From Candidatus Nitrotoga sp. CP45 (lineage in GTDB: Bacteria > Pseudomonadota > Gammaproteobacteria > Burkholderiales > Gallionellaceae): a stretch of DNA of 64,000 bases. The position numbers and the translations under genes were made by a program. Below the pieces are notes generated by a model that saw only the letters and a program-made list of their open reading frames with translations, did not search any database and was not told the origin of the DNA. Positions 8,589 to 18,386 of the stretch are shown here, one piece after another (the first letter of the stretch is position 1; every line of letters begins with the position of its first letter). Where the stretch lies: NCBI GenBank assembly GCA_945874105.1, contig CAMCFJ010000013.1, forward strand, positions 1 to 64,000, read 5' to 3'.

Positions 8589-8600
8589 AACCCTATTCTT

Positions 8601-11600
8601 TCATACCAACCCCTGATTAATATTCTCCGAAATCTGCGCCAGCAATGTCCGCATTTGCGCAACAATGTCCCGTGCTTGCTCAGTATCCCCATCACCCTTG
8701 AGCTGTTCCAACGCCAGACATAAGTCGCCAAAACCCATTGCACCCACAGCTCTGGCAGATGACTTGGTGCGGTGCCCCAAAGCCCTAAGCATCACTATAT
8801 CTCCATGGGTCAGCGCAGTTTCAATCTCAACTATTGCTTTCTGAGTCAAGTCCAAAAACATCCTGACATATTTGCGGTTTTTATCCGGATGATTCCCCAA
8901 CATTTTGGACAGTATTGACAGATCGATGATGCTTGGGTCGTTTGTACCTGCTACTTCAGTTGCTTCCACCGCTGCAGACTCCAGTAATGAGGTCGCCGCA
9001 GGTACCGGCACAATCCGATCGGATCGCTGCACCAGCCATTTGGCAAGTGTCATCAGGAATAGCTGGAATTCGATCGGTTTAGTTATGAAATCATCCATGC
9101 CCGCGTCGAAACAACGGTTCAAATTTTCACTCCCGGCATTGGCGGTCAAAGCAATTACCAGCGTGGCCACGAGCTCAGGGTTGGCCCGAATCTGACGGGT
9201 AGCCTCAAGGCCATCCATCACAGGCATCTGCATATCCATCAGGACGCAGTCAAAATGCTCTTTAACCAGCAGATCAAGCGCTTCTTTGCCATTATTGGCA
9301 ATGACCACGGCTGCGCCAGATTCTTCCAATATTTCTTTGGTCATCTGCTGGTTAAAGAGGTTGTCTTCAACCAGCAGGATGGTTGAGCCTCGGATGATAC
9401 CCAGGTCGACCGATGGCACGGCTTGAACAACCGTGACCAGCTTGGGGCCTCTGCCCAGCCGGGCAGTAAACCAGAAAGTGCTGCCCATGCCGGGCTGACT
9501 CTCTACCCCAACCTCACCGCCCATCATCTCGGCCAGTTGTCGGCTGATGGCCAGCCCCAGACCGGTGCCGCCGTATTTACGCGTGGTTGAAGTGTCGGCC
9601 TGATGAAATGGCTGGAATAGTTGAGCGATTTGCTCTGCGCTTATGCCGATGCCGCTATCCTGCACCTCGAAGCGCACCAGGCTGTCTGCTTCATCTGCAC
9701 CGAGGGCTTGATTTTCGATAATGCGGGCACGGATGACTATCTCACCCTTATCAGAAAATTTGATGGCGTTGCTGGTGTAATTAAGCAGCACCTGATACAA
9801 CCGTAACGAATCTCCCCGAAGTGACTGGGATAAGCCAGGGTCAACGTCATACACAAGCCTCAGACATTTGCTTGCAGCGCTCTCGCCAAGTTGGCCAGCG
9901 ATGTTCTCCAGTATTGTCTCCAGCTCAAAATCCAGTATATCCAACTCGATTTTGCCCGCTTCTATTTTTGAAAAGTCGAGCATTTCATTGATCAGGTGCA
10001 ATAGGTGCTGCGCTGAATGGTCAATTTTTTCAATATAATCAATCTGTTTGACATCAAGTTTAGTACGTCGCGCCAGATACGCCATACCAATAATGCTGTT
10101 CATCGGGGTGCGAATTTCGTGACTCATGTTGGAAAGAAATTCGCTCTTGGCCTGGTTAGCTGTCTCAGCGTATTGCTTGGCTTGCTCCAGTTCGAAAGTG
10201 CGTTCCTCAACCCGAGCTTCCAGGCTTGCATTCAGCTTGAGCAAATTTTGCTCGGTACGCTTGAGTTCGGTGTGATCGATCCCGACGGACAGGATCATTG
10301 CGGCCTTGCCTGGCTCTCCGGAAAGAAGCGAGTGATTCCAGGTGATTTCGTATTTTTCGCCTGGCTTGCTGATCAAAATCGATTGATGCTGAATGTGTTT
10401 ATACCCCCCCGTAGCGAGATCCTGCAATGACTGTTGCATTTCTGTTTCAGCCGTTCCAGAGCGATCAGTTATCCGAGCAAAATGCTTGCCCAACAACTCT
10501 CCCTCACTGCAACCCGTTAACAACTCCCCATACCGATTAAGACTGTGAATCGATCCATCGGCTGACTGCGTCAAAATGATGACCTGTGCAGTATTGAGCA
10601 GGCTTTCATTAAAATCCCGCTCAATTGAAATACGATGCAGCATGTCCAGCAACTCTCCAGCATGCGCTGCTACTTCCTGCTCCAGCGTTTCCAACCGAAA
10701 GGACAAGGCAACCGCAGCCTCATCCAGGCTATCAATTTCATCATCCACAAAATGTCGGCCTCGCGGGACAATTTTTTCACGTGCCTCGGCAAAAGCGCTC
10801 CGCCCAAGCAAGGGAATTGCCCGTACTGCCCGCGTCATGCGCTGCAAGGGCGCATTCACCAAAAAAGCCAATAACAGCAAAGAGAGCAATGAAGTCGCTA
10901 ACTCGGCTTGCAAACGGCTCAACACCGATTTGCGAATTTCGGCCACGGCTTGGGTCACATCATCAATTACCACCAGCATGGCGCCGGAATAGGTGCCCTT
11001 GGCCTCATCCATAGGCATAAATGACAATTCAAACTGTTTGCCTTGGTAAGGTACCAATTGCCAATTTGCTTTGCTTTGCTTCGGTGGCAAAGCCGGTAAT
11101 TGACGGAGCAATGGGAGATTTCGTTTCGAGCCACTCAGTGCTACCACCTGCAAGCCTAAGTCAGGCAGCGAATTTTTATCCGCATTAAGGCCGTTAGGAG
11201 CCAGCACACCAAGATCGGCTCCGGATAAACGATTAAAGGAAACAATCACTTCGGACAGAGAACTACCCAAAACAACTACCCCAGCCACTTGACCCGCCGA
11301 CAGGATCGGCGCTGCAGCAAACTGCGTACATGTCTGCCGACAGTGCATCCAATTCAGTGCACGCTCTTGCGAAATTACGGCACGCACACGGTCATCCTGG
11401 TCTATATCAGAGGATGCATCCACATGCCAATCGGCCAGAGCAACCGCTGTTGTGGAATACACTTTCATGGAATTGATGTCGAGATCGAGCTGCAAGACAG
11501 GCCAGTAACTATCGAAGTGCTTGCGAAGCTGCCGAGATCCCGGCTCCGATTGGAATGTACTTCCTGCGCCAACCGTCGCAAGCACGCTGGCCATTGCTTG

Positions 11601-11828
11601 CAACCGCAGAGCGGAATCGGTGCGGACAGCGATCGCTTCATAAATCAAGCGTTCGCGCGAAGCGGTGCGTTGCTCTTCGAAGCGTGTCTGCAAATCACGA
11701 TAATGCAACCAGGAAAGTGTACCGTTGACCGAAAGCATCACCACACCCAACGTTAGCAGTACCTTCCACTTCAGGCTCAAGAACCTGAATGCGCTTCGGC
11801 CTGAACCAGAGGATAGGCTATCGGACAT
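8601..11828 (-). CDS. Hybrid sensor histidine kinase (sensor-PAS-HisKA-HATPase-REC-Hpt)
   Basis: A 1075-residue phosphorelay kinase. A membrane helix near residues 25-45 and another near 310-330 bracket a periplasmic sensor domain. A PAS domain follows (about 405-530), then a short coiled coil and HisKA with phospho-acceptor His570 in [18 protein letters not shown]. The ATPase domain has the expected N, G1 (DSGIGIS) and G2 ([19 protein letters not shown]) boxes. The receiver domain carries Asp865 ([10 protein letters not shown]), and a C-terminal Hpt domain carries His1019 ([14 protein letters not shown]). All four phosphotransfer sites are intact. It starts 8 bases after the beta-barrel gene and is last in the operon that begins with the receiver protein at 14096, a likely phosphorelay partner. 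The signal sensed is unknown. Confidence 0.88.
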   Translation of the reverse strand: MSDSLSSGSGRSAFRFLSLKWKVLLTLGVVMLSVNGTLSWLHYRDLQTRFEEQRTASRERLIYEAIAVRTDSALRLQAMASVLATVGAGSTFQSEPGSRQLRKHFDSYWPVLQLDLDINSMKVYSTTAVALADWHVDASSDIDQDDRVRAVISQERALNWMHCRQTCTQFAAAPILSAGQVAGVVVLGSSLSEVIVSFNRLSGADLGVLAPNGLNADKNSLPDLGLQVVALSGSKRNLPLLRQLPALPPKQSKANWQLVPYQGKQFELSFMPMDEAKGTYSGAMLVVIDDVTQAVAEIRKSVLSRLQAELATSLLSLLLLAFLVNAPLQRMTRAVRAIPLLGRSAFAEAREKIVPRGRHFVDDEIDSLDEAAVALSFRLETLEQEVAAHAGELLDMLHRISIERDFNESLLNTAQVIILTQSADGSIHSLNRYGELLTGCSEGELLGKHFARITDRSGTAETEMQQSLQDLATGGYKHIQHQSILISKPGEKYEITWNHSLLSGEPGKAAMILSVGIDHTELKRTEQNLLKLNASLEARVEERTFELEQAKQYAETANQAKSEFLSNMSHEIRTPMNSIIGMAYLARRTKLDVKQIDYIEKIDHSAQHLLHLINEMLDFSKIEAGKIELDILDFELETILENIAGQLGESAASKCLRLVYDVDPGLSQSLRGDSLRLYQVLLNYTSNAIKFSDKGEIVIRARIIENQALGADEADSLVRFEVQDSGIGISAEQIAQLFQPFHQADTSTTRKYGGTGLGLAISRQLAEMMGGEVGVESQPGMGSTFWFTARLGRGPKLVTVVQAVPSVDLGIIRGSTILLVEDNLFNQQMTKEILEESGAAVVIANNGKEALDLLVKEHFDCVLMDMQMPVMDGLEATRQIRANPELVATLVIALTANAGSENLNRCFDAGMDDFITKPIEFQLFLMTLAKWLVQRSDRIVPVPAATSLLESAAVEATEVAGTNDPSIIDLSILSKMLGNHPDKNRKYVRMFLDLTQKAIVEIETALTHGDIVMLRALGHRTKSSARAVGAMGFGDLCLALEQLKGDGDTEQARDIVAQMRTLLAQISENINQGLV

Positions 11829-11836
11829 GAGAGCCG

Positions 11837-13048
11837 CTAAAACCGGAAGGAAGCCAGTAGCATAAGCATGTCCCAGCGGCGTTCCAGAGCCCGCGGGTTA
11901 GGGTTATCCTGAACCGGCAAGTAGCCGGTTCCGTCAACGCGATGGTACTCGGCACGCAGCATTAACTCGGGGGTCAAATCGAAACGCACTCCTGCAGTCA
12001 AGTCTTTTGAAAAGCGAGTAAAGCCCGGCTGACGCGTGGCCGCAGCAAATGCCTTGCCATCACGATCCCCTCTATCGGTATATGTCACATCGTAGCGCAG
12101 CAATGCTTCCCATTTTGGAGCCAAGCGGTAACCGCCCTGTACATAATAGCTTTGGCCATGAATGGCGGAATCTGGAGCATTCTGACCAAAGCTCTGAATT
12201 GAAGACGGCCGCAAGGCATATTCACTGGTCAGACTCCAGCGTTCGGCGTTGTATTGGGCAGAAAATATTTTCGGCGTAAACTGCATCCGCCCAGCCTGCA
12301 AAACATCCCTCACGCCAGGGTTGTAGTGCGCATCAAGTTGCAAGGTGGTAAACCCAAGACGATACCTGCCACCGTCCCCCTCGAATGTTACTTGGAAAAT
12401 CGGCATCAATTTCGATTCGAAGCTTCCGTTGGGGATCAAACCAACCAAGGCCACCTTGCTCGCTTGACTACCAATCTGCGGTTGCCCGAGGGCGAAGGTC
12501 ACGAACAGGCTGCCGGCTTCATAATAGCGATCGAGATAAAGTTCTGCTCCGTCAGACGCAACAGTAACGTTACGCGTACGCTCGAAATAAATGGATTGCG
12601 GCAGGAGGACGCTGGGACGAGTAAAAGCGACATCGCGTGTCTTGTTATACAGTCCATAGGCATTCTTCACCCGCCCCAAGCGAATCCCACCACGACCTTC
12701 CTCGCTCGACGATACCGTCCAGTCAATTAGCCCATAATCCAGTCGCACCTTGCCGTTATCAGTCCCCCCGGCCTTGTGCGAAAGCAACCCGGCGGAAAGC
12801 TGCACATCGGAAGTCGGCCGCAAAGAAGCATTCACACCTAGCTCTCTAAAATCTGTGCTCACTTTTTTATTGCTCTGACCAAGGAAGTTATTGTCGCTGG
12901 TGGTCACCAAGCCCTGCGTGAGAAACCCGTGCAACTGCAACTCGCTATCCATCAGATTTATGGCATGCGCACACGTAGCCCCGAGTAAAAAAATACCCTG
13001 AATAAGAATCCAAGCCACAGTCTTAGCGAATTTGCAGGATACGCACAT
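11837..13048 (-). CDS. Outer-membrane beta-barrel (porin-like) protein
   Basis: A 403-residue protein with a signal peptide ([18 protein letters not shown]) after a short basic start. It has alternating hydrophobic segments, a run of aromatic-rich beta strands, and a C-terminal phenylalanine (LMLLASFRF), the outer-membrane insertion signature. The ATG at 13048 was chosen because GAGG lies 9 bases upstream and the signal peptide follows; the open frame continues upstream to 13102 but overlaps the previous gene more deeply. It overlaps the PstS-like gene by 26 bases. The pairing of a periplasmic PstS-like protein, a barrel and a membrane kinase in one operon suggests a sensing or uptake unit. 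I do not recognise the substrate. Confidence 0.7.
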   Translation of the reverse strand: MCVSCKFAKTVAWILIQGIFLLGATCAHAINLMDSELQLHGFLTQGLVTTSDNNFLGQSNKKVSTDFRELGVNASLRPTSDVQLSAGLLSHKAGGTDNGKVRLDYGLIDWTVSSSEEGRGGIRLGRVKNAYGLYNKTRDVAFTRPSVLLPQSIYFERTRNVTVASDGAELYLDRYYEAGSLFVTFALGQPQIGSQASKVALVGLIPNGSFESKLMPIFQVTFEGDGGRYRLGFTTLQLDAHYNPGVRDVLQAGRMQFTPKIFSAQYNAERWSLTSEYALRPSSIQSFGQNAPDSAIHGQSYYVQGGYRLAPKWEALLRYDVTYTDRGDRDGKAFAAATRQPGFTRFSKDLTAGVRFDLTPELMLRAEYHRVDGTGYLPVQDNPNPRALERRWDMLMLLASFRF

Positions 13049-13493
13049 TTTTAGTGACCTCGCTTGTTTTGATGTAGCCGATCGCCCCCGGCGTTGATGC
13101 AATTTTAGATAACATTTCTTGTGTAGAGGCGACTTGCTCCGGATATTGACCCTGCCCGGAAAACACCTGCCGATCCCACGTTAATCGCAATTGATGAGGA
13201 AATACTTGCAGAATATTCTTGCTGAAGGCGCCATGCTCCGGCGCATCATCCTTCATCACGAACACCTTGACTGGCGTATCTGCTGGCCATTTGTTCAGGC
13301 GCATGCCAAAGATGGCGCGCAATGAACTTTGGGAAATAACGTTTTCACTGCTCGAAGGGAACACAATGGCAACCATAGCCGGATCTTGAGTGTCGGCATA
13401 AGCATTTGCAGTCAGCAGAAATGCCGTCAGCATGTATAGCGGACGGGCTCGCCAAAACAAGGCGAAAATACTCATGCCGAAAAGATTTTTCAT
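13023..13493 (-). CDS. Small PstS-like periplasmic protein
   Basis: About 156 residues from the ATG at 13493 (the frame is open back to 13529). A signal peptide (ARPLYMLTAFLLTANAYA) precedes a mature domain of about 120 residues. Segments such as VISQSSLRAIFGMRLNKWPA and [18 protein letters not shown] resemble the part of phosphate-binding PstS proteins where the ligand loop and the GAIGY motif lie. PstS itself is about 320-350 residues, so this is a one-lobe version, as found in proteins linked to sensor kinases. It overlaps the barrel gene by 26 bases. It may present a ligand to the kinase rather than serve an ABC transporter, since no pstCAB genes are nearby. Confidence 0.65.
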   Translation of the reverse strand: MKNLFGMSIFALFWRARPLYMLTAFLLTANAYADTQDPAMVAIVFPSSSENVISQSSLRAIFGMRLNKWPADTPVKVFVMKDDAPEHGAFSKNILQVFPHQLRLTWDRQVFSGQGQYPEQVASTQEMLSKIASTPGAIGYIKTSEVTKNVRILQIR

Positions 13494-13655
13494 CGCTGAA
13501 ACGGGATACACCCGAATGGATTCGAACACAGGTTGAGAATGGCCGAGTTCAGTGCGTCAGCGTTCGTGAAGCGTGCATATCCAGCACTCAAATCCATGTG
13601 AAACAGCTCGCTTGCTTCGGATAGAGCAAACACTGATCGTGGCGGCAAGTTAATT

Positions 13656-14096
13656 TTAATGTGCCTTGGCAAAAGCGAGTAATAACTTAGCCAGTTCGTC
13701 GCGTGCAATTGGCTTTGCCAGGCTACCTAAAGGGATCAAGCCAAGCTTGCTGGAATACATATCCATCCCGGATAACAGATGCTGCTGGACTCCCGAGATC
13801 AGGATGACTTCGCCAACATAACCTTGCATACCCAGATGCATCAGGAAACCAACACCGTCCATCTCGGGCATACTGAGATCGCACATCAGTATGTCCGGCT
13901 GTGATGGCAACCCGGCTAATATAGCCAGCCCCTGCTCGCCATTTTCCGCCTTAATAACTTCGGCCACACCCAATTCGAGCAGCATATCGCCAACAAATTC
14001 GAGTGTAAATTTGTCGTCATCCAACAACAATATCCGTAGGTTTTTCGCTGCTATCTTCCGCGCTATCACGAGCTCATTCATACCGACCTCAATCAT
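13656..14096 (-). CDS. Single-domain response regulator (REC only)
   Basis: A 146-residue CheY-like protein: acidic pocket LRILLLDDDKFTLEFV, phospho-acceptor in DILMCDLSMPEMDGVGFL, and the conserved lysine in SLAKPIARDEL. There is no output domain. The ATG at 14096 follows AAGGAG, 6 bases upstream. It is the first gene of the leftward operon, with 162 bases before the PstS-like gene. As the operon also ends in a hybrid kinase with an Hpt domain, the receiver protein may take its phosphate or act as a phosphate sink; the sequence alone does not decide this. Confidence 0.85.
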   Translation of the reverse strand: MIEVGMNELVIARKIAAKNLRILLLDDDKFTLEFVGDMLLELGVAEVIKAENGEQGLAILAGLPSQPDILMCDLSMPEMDGVGFLMHLGMQGYVGEVILISGVQQHLLSGMDMYSSKLGLIPLGSLAKPIARDELAKLLLAFAKAH

Positions 14097-14119
14097 ACTG
14101 ACTCCTTATTCATATCTAT

Positions 14120-14144
14120 CTTGCTCTATATGAAATAGAGCAAG
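14120..14144. promoter_or_regulatory. Perfect hairpin in the leader of the response regulator gene
   Basis: CTTGCTCTAT (14120-14129) and ATAGAGCAAG (14135-14144) form a 10-bp stem with a 5-base loop, ending 24 bases upstream of the ATG at 14096. There is no T-run on either side, so it is not a simple terminator. It could be an operator or an RNA structure affecting translation. It overlaps the decayed repeat at 14126-14215. Confidence 0.4.
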
Positions 14145-14215
14145 TAATCGACTTTCAATCTCCCTCAGAAAAAAATTCGTTCGTCCTGAGCTTGTCGAAG
14201 GATGGGTGGATTTTA
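14126..14215. repeat. Decayed relative of the 8492-8588 element
   Basis: By eye this stretch follows the left part of the 8492-8588 element (TATRTGAAATARAG, then CTTTCAA and CTCCC) and then carries GTCCTGAGCTTGTCGAAGGA, a sequence type seen dispersed in many proteobacterial genomes. The pairing arms are not conserved here. The remaining bases up to 14365 show nothing I can name. Confidence 0.3.
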
Positions 14216-14365
14216 GCTGATTATTTTCTGTTGTTCATCTTAAATTTATGGAAAGATTATGCACCTTCCCGAAACAGCGCGGCGACCCAAGGTTGGGGGT
14301 TGGACGTCTCAAGTTTTTAAAGCATACAGCCCACCATCCTATGATGTGCTGTGGTCAGCAATAGT

Positions 14366-14692
14366 TCAGCAGCAGCGCTGGATACCGCTCCACTTTTGCC
14401 GTTGCTGGTACAGGAAAAAATCTTTGCGCACCAGCGGCGTAGTGTCAGGAAAACGGGTGGCATGTTGTGCGATATAGCGTTCGTAAGCATCATCCCCACT
14501 CAATTCACGTATAGCGCGCCATATATATGACAATAACGGGAGCGGTTTGATACAGGTTTCGTTTGCTTTGAGAGTATCGCTTTGCGCGATGTCCCAATTT
14601 ATATCCTGGACAGCATCAAATACAGGCAAACTAGAATCATTTACCGCAGATAATAATTCATGCGTGCTTCTTTCAGTTAATCCGGTGCTCAT
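14366..14692 (-). CDS. YbdD/YjiX-family (DUF466) protein, CstA partner
   Basis: A 108-residue protein whose last 60 residues match the YbdD/YjiX family: IWRAIRELSGDDAYERYIAQ, then HATRFPDTTPLVRKDFFL, and the characteristic cysteine-pair terminus (IQRCC). The family is normally about 65 residues; the first 45 residues here are an unusual extension without recognisable features. Its ATG overlaps the cstA stop by four bases, so the two are co-translated. YbdD/YjiX proteins accompany CstA/BtsT pyruvate transporters and are needed for their activity in Escherichia coli. An internal start near the family domain cannot be excluded. Confidence 0.8.
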   Translation of the reverse strand: MSTGLTERSTHELLSAVNDSSLPVFDAVQDINWDIAQSDTLKANETCIKPLPLLSYIWRAIRELSGDDAYERYIAQHATRFPDTTPLVRKDFFLYQQRQKWSGIQRCC

Positions 14693-16749
14693 GCTTTCTC
14701 CATTCGAGTCAACTGGTGCGACACCTCAGATAACGGAGGTACCGGCTTGCCCTTCAGATAGCGGGCGCAGACACGCAGCATGTCGAACACGATCAACCAC
14801 AGCATGCAGACAAAAAACAAGATCAGCACTGCATCAAGGCGCTGGTTGAAGATGAGCTGTGGTGCAGTGGCTGCTTTTTCTGGAGAAAGAAGACCCAATG
14901 CGAGTTTTGTGGCCAGGTCATCGGCTGCAGCGAGGAAGCCGATACGCACATCTGGGCTGGTGATCTTTTCCCATGCTGCACTGCTGGTAATAATAATCAG
15001 CCAGGCAAGCGGCAAGGCAGTGATCCAGACATGTTTCAGCTTGTCGGACTTGACCAGGATGCCAGTGGCGACACACAGCGCGATGGCGGCCAGAATTTGA
15101 TTTGAGATGCCAAACAGCGGCCACAGAATGTTGACACCGCCATTGGGATCAATCACGCCAATATATAGAAAATAGCCCCAGGCAGCCACGACGATGCCGC
15201 TACTCAGCAATACCGAGGGATACCATGAGGTGCGGCCCAATGGTTCCCAGATATTGCCCAGCATGTCTTGCAACATGAAGCGGCCGACGCGCGTACCTGC
15301 ATCCAGCGTTGTGAGAATGAAGATGGCCTCAAACATGATAGCGAAGTGATACCACATAGCCAGCATGCCTTGACCAAAAGCACTGCCGAAAATACTGGCC
15401 ATGCCAACCGCCAGCGAGGGCGCGCCGCCAGTGCGTGCAAAGAGGGTAGCTTCACCCATCTGCTGCGCCAGCAAATTCATCTGCGCCACCGTAACCGGAA
15501 AGCCCCAGCTGGAAATTTTTGCCACTGCATCTGCCGCCTCTTTGCCAACTACGCCCGCAGGGGAATTGATGGCAAAGAACACGCCGGGGTCTAACACCGT
15601 AGCTGCAATGATCGCCATTATTGCAACGAAAGACTCCAGCGCCATGCCGCCGAAGCCGATCATGCGGATGTCGCGCTCATTGCTGAGCAGCTTGGGCGTA
15701 GTGCCGGAGGCGATCAGTGCGTGAAAGCCGGAGATTGCGCCACAAGCGATGGTGATAAACACGAAAGGAAATAACTTGCCTCCAAAAATAGGACCGGTTC
15801 CGTCAATAAACTGAGTGAATGCGGGCATTTTTATGCTCGGCTGCATCCATACAATGGCCAGCATCAACAGGATGATCGTACCGAGTTTCATGTAGGTAGA
15901 CAGGTAATCGCGTGGCGCGAGCAGCAGCCATACCGGCAGGATAGCGGCTGCAAAACCGTAAGCAATTACCACCCAGGCTAACGGTAGGCCGGGATGATCA
16001 AAAAGCTCGCGTAAGCCCGGCTGGTGCTCAATCCATCCACCACCCGCCACAGCCAACAGTAACAGGATGACGCCGAGCAACGAACCTTCAAGCACTCGGC
16101 CCGGGCGGATAGAACGCATGTACAGGCCCACCAACATAGCGATGGGAATAGTGGCAGCCACGGTGGAGGTAGCCCAGGGACTATGCTTCATGGCATTGAC
16201 CACTACCAAGCCCAGCACCGCGATGAGGATAATCATGATAAACAGCGTGGTGGTTAGCGCGGCAATACCACCGATAGCACCCAGTTCGTCTCGCGCCATT
16301 TGACCCAAGCTACGGCCATTACGACGAGTGGAATAAAACAATGTGACCATGTCCTGCACACAGCCGCCGAATACTGCGCCAATCAATATCCACAGCGTAC
16401 CTGGCAAGTAACCAAACTGGGCAGCCAGAGTCGGCCCGACCAGAGGCCCTGGCCCCGCAATGGCGGCGAAATGGTGACCAAATACGATCCAGCGATTAGT
16501 TGGAATATAATCCCGTCCGTTATCGAGCCGCTCTGCGGGTGTGGCACGAGTCGGATCAATGAGCAGGACTTTGGTGGCAATCCATGTCGCATAAAAACGG
16601 TAAGCAATCGCATAGACGCACAGCGCGGCTGTGACAAACCATAGCGCGTTGATCGACTCTCCGCGATTCAGCGCTATACCGCCCAATGCAGCGGATCCAA
16701 GCAAGGCCACGGCAATCCAGACAAGGATGGCCACCAATGAATTTTTCAT
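14689..16749 (-). CDS. cstA: CstA-family pyruvate/peptide transporter
   Basis: A 686-residue inner-membrane protein with more than a dozen hydrophobic helices. Family landmarks are visible: RDYIPTNRWIVFGHHFAAIA, GPGPLVGPTLAAQFGYLPG, GAVFGGCVQDMVTLFYSTRR, and GFHALIASGTTPKLL. CstA proteins take up pyruvate (and in some reports peptides) during carbon starvation. The ATG at 16749 was chosen; the frame extends back only to a TTG at 16764. The ybdD-like gene follows with a four-base overlap. The malate dehydrogenase gene is divergent, 222 bases away. Confidence 0.9.
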   Translation of the reverse strand: MKNSLVAILVWIAVALLGSAALGGIALNRGESINALWFVTAALCVYAIAYRFYATWIATKVLLIDPTRATPAERLDNGRDYIPTNRWIVFGHHFAAIAGPGPLVGPTLAAQFGYLPGTLWILIGAVFGGCVQDMVTLFYSTRRNGRSLGQMARDELGAIGGIAALTTTLFIMIILIAVLGLVVVNAMKHSPWATSTVAATIPIAMLVGLYMRSIRPGRVLEGSLLGVILLLLAVAGGGWIEHQPGLRELFDHPGLPLAWVVIAYGFAAAILPVWLLLAPRDYLSTYMKLGTIILLMLAIVWMQPSIKMPAFTQFIDGTGPIFGGKLFPFVFITIACGAISGFHALIASGTTPKLLSNERDIRMIGFGGMALESFVAIMAIIAATVLDPGVFFAINSPAGVVGKEAADAVAKISSWGFPVTVAQMNLLAQQMGEATLFARTGGAPSLAVGMASIFGSAFGQGMLAMWYHFAIMFEAIFILTTLDAGTRVGRFMLQDMLGNIWEPLGRTSWYPSVLLSSGIVVAAWGYFLYIGVIDPNGGVNILWPLFGISNQILAAIALCVATGILVKSDKLKHVWITALPLAWLIIITSSAAWEKITSPDVRIGFLAAADDLATKLALGLLSPEKAATAPQLIFNQRLDAVLILFFVCMLWLIVFDMLRVCARYLKGKPVPPLSEVSHQLTRMEKA

Positions 16750-16971
16750 AGTAATTTTATGCAAAAAGGCAACAGCAAATTATGCCATGCCTCGCCACCA
16801 AGATGGTGTTACCGAAGATTATTATTTCTAATTTCCTGTTAAATTCAATTTGATAGCAACATATTCGGCCATTATTTTGATCGGCTTTAAACCGAACTCT
16901 TGAGCGCCCCCTTTGCCTGACTGACAAACACTGTCAGAATGTCAAAATAATTCATCGCGCAGGAGATTGCT

Positions 16972-17955
16972 ATGAAAGCACCTATCCGCATCGCCGTCAC
17001 TGGTGCTGCTGGTCAGATCAGTTACAGTTTGTTGTTTCGCATCGCCAATGGCGATATGCTGAAACACGAACAGCCCATCATCCTGCAACTGCTGGACATA
17101 CCACAAGCACAACAAACGTTGCGTGGGGTGGCGATGGAGTTGGAAGACTGCGTATTTCCGATGTTGCAGCAGGTTATCGTTACCGATGACCCCAAGGTCG
17201 CCTTTCGCGATGCAGAAATTGTCCTGCTAATTGGCGCGCGGCCGCGTAGCAAGGGCATGGAACGCAATGATCTGATCGAGATTAACGCTGGAACCTTCGC
17301 CGAACAGGGCAAGATTCTCAATGCATACGCCGCACCACATGTCAAAATTTTAGTGGTAGGCAACCCGGCCAACACCAACGCACTCATTGTCATACGTAAC
17401 GCACCTGACCTCAACCCGAAGAATGTCAGCTCCATGATGCGGCTTGATCACAACCGCGCCATCGCCCAGGTAGCGCGCAAGCTTTCCCAACCCATAGGCA
17501 ACATCAAAAAAATGGTGGTATGGGGCAACCATTCCGACACACAATATCCCGATCTGTCGCATGCCGAAATACAAGGACGTAAAATTCTCGACATTTTGCC
17601 GGACCATAATTGGATTGAAAGCGAATTTATTCCCACCGTGCAGAAACGCGGAACGGTGGTGATCGAAACGCGCGGCTTGAGTAGCGCTGCCAGTGCTGCC
17701 AACGCAGTCATCGGCCATATGCATGATTGGATACTTGGCTCGCACCATGATGACTGGGTCACCATGAGCGTGCTATCGGATGGAAGTTACGATATACCAG
17801 CAGGCGTAGTGTACGGTTTTCCGGTCACTTGCCAGAACGGCGACTATCAAATTGTGCAGAATCTGCCCATAAGTGAATTCGGCCGCCGACATATGCTGGA
17901 AAGTTATCGTGAATTACTGAAAGAAAGTGAGCAAATAAAACATCTACTAGGTTAA
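16972..17955 (+). CDS. mdh: Malate dehydrogenase (NAD-dependent, cytosolic-type)
   Basis: A 327-residue TCA-cycle enzyme that interconverts malate and oxaloacetate. [20 protein letters not shown] is the nucleotide-binding loop. [20 protein letters not shown] holds the substrate-binding arginines, [20 protein letters not shown] the central motif, and [20 protein letters not shown] the catalytic histidine region. This is the long form with MERNDLI found in Betaproteobacteria and plant or animal cytosol, not the 312-residue enterobacterial form. A good ribosome binding site (AGGAG) precedes the ATG. CTGAC/GTCAG arms lie in the leader around 16918-16938. Confidence 0.93.
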   Translation: MKAPIRIAVTGAAGQISYSLLFRIANGDMLKHEQPIILQLLDIPQAQQTLRGVAMELEDCVFPMLQQVIVTDDPKVAFRDAEIVLLIGARPRSKGMERNDLIEINAGTFAEQGKILNAYAAPHVKILVVGNPANTNALIVIRNAPDLNPKNVSSMMRLDHNRAIAQVARKLSQPIGNIKKMVVWGNHSDTQYPDLSHAEIQGRKILDILPDHNWIESEFIPTVQKRGTVVIETRGLSSAASAANAVIGHMHDWILGSHHDDWVTMSVLSDGSYDIPAGVVYGFPVTCQNGDYQIVQNLPISEFGRRHMLESYRELLKESEQIKHLLG

Positions 17956-18198
17956 ATATCAAGAATAATTCATTTTCCTGTTTTGACTTTCAACCCCCAC
18001 CATCAAAGTACTACGGCCAGCATACCGAATATTTTTTGCCGGCACACGCAATCACGATGTCAGTCGAAACATTATGCCATCACTTGAATTACCCAACATG
18101 GCGCGGGTTCATGATGATGATTTTTTATTTATGAGGCACTATTTCCAGCCTGACCGGACTCGCTCTGGAAGATGTACTCGCCTCCAAAGGACTTAAAG

Positions 18199-18327
18199 AT
18201 GAACAATATGATTAGTGTATGGCGTAGCATCTGGGCTTTCTTCATGCTGATTTTTGTAATCATAGCGATTTTTGTGCTTATCGGCGTGCTCGGCCTTATT
18301 CTTTTTCCGTCACATTGGCTCTCTTGA
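18199..18327 (+). CDS. Small one-helix membrane protein (42 residues)
   Basis: The frame starts MNNMISVWRSIWAFF and then runs through about 22 strongly hydrophobic residues (LIFVIIAIFVLIGVLGLILF) to PSHWLS and a stop. AAAGGA lies 8 bases before the ATG, which supports translation. It lies between mdh and the convergent GGDEF-EAL gene, with about 240 bases of featureless sequence before it. The family is unknown to me. Confidence 0.5.
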   Translation: MNNMISVWRSIWAFFMLIFVIIAIFVLIGVLGLILFPSHWLS

Positions 18328-18386
18328 GGTCTATTTGTTGATGACCAACCATGCATTTATAAAATAACGCAAAATCATATCCAGTC

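Noticed and set aside
18072-18194. 40-codon open frame before the small membrane protein
   Set aside because: No ribosome binding site and no features.
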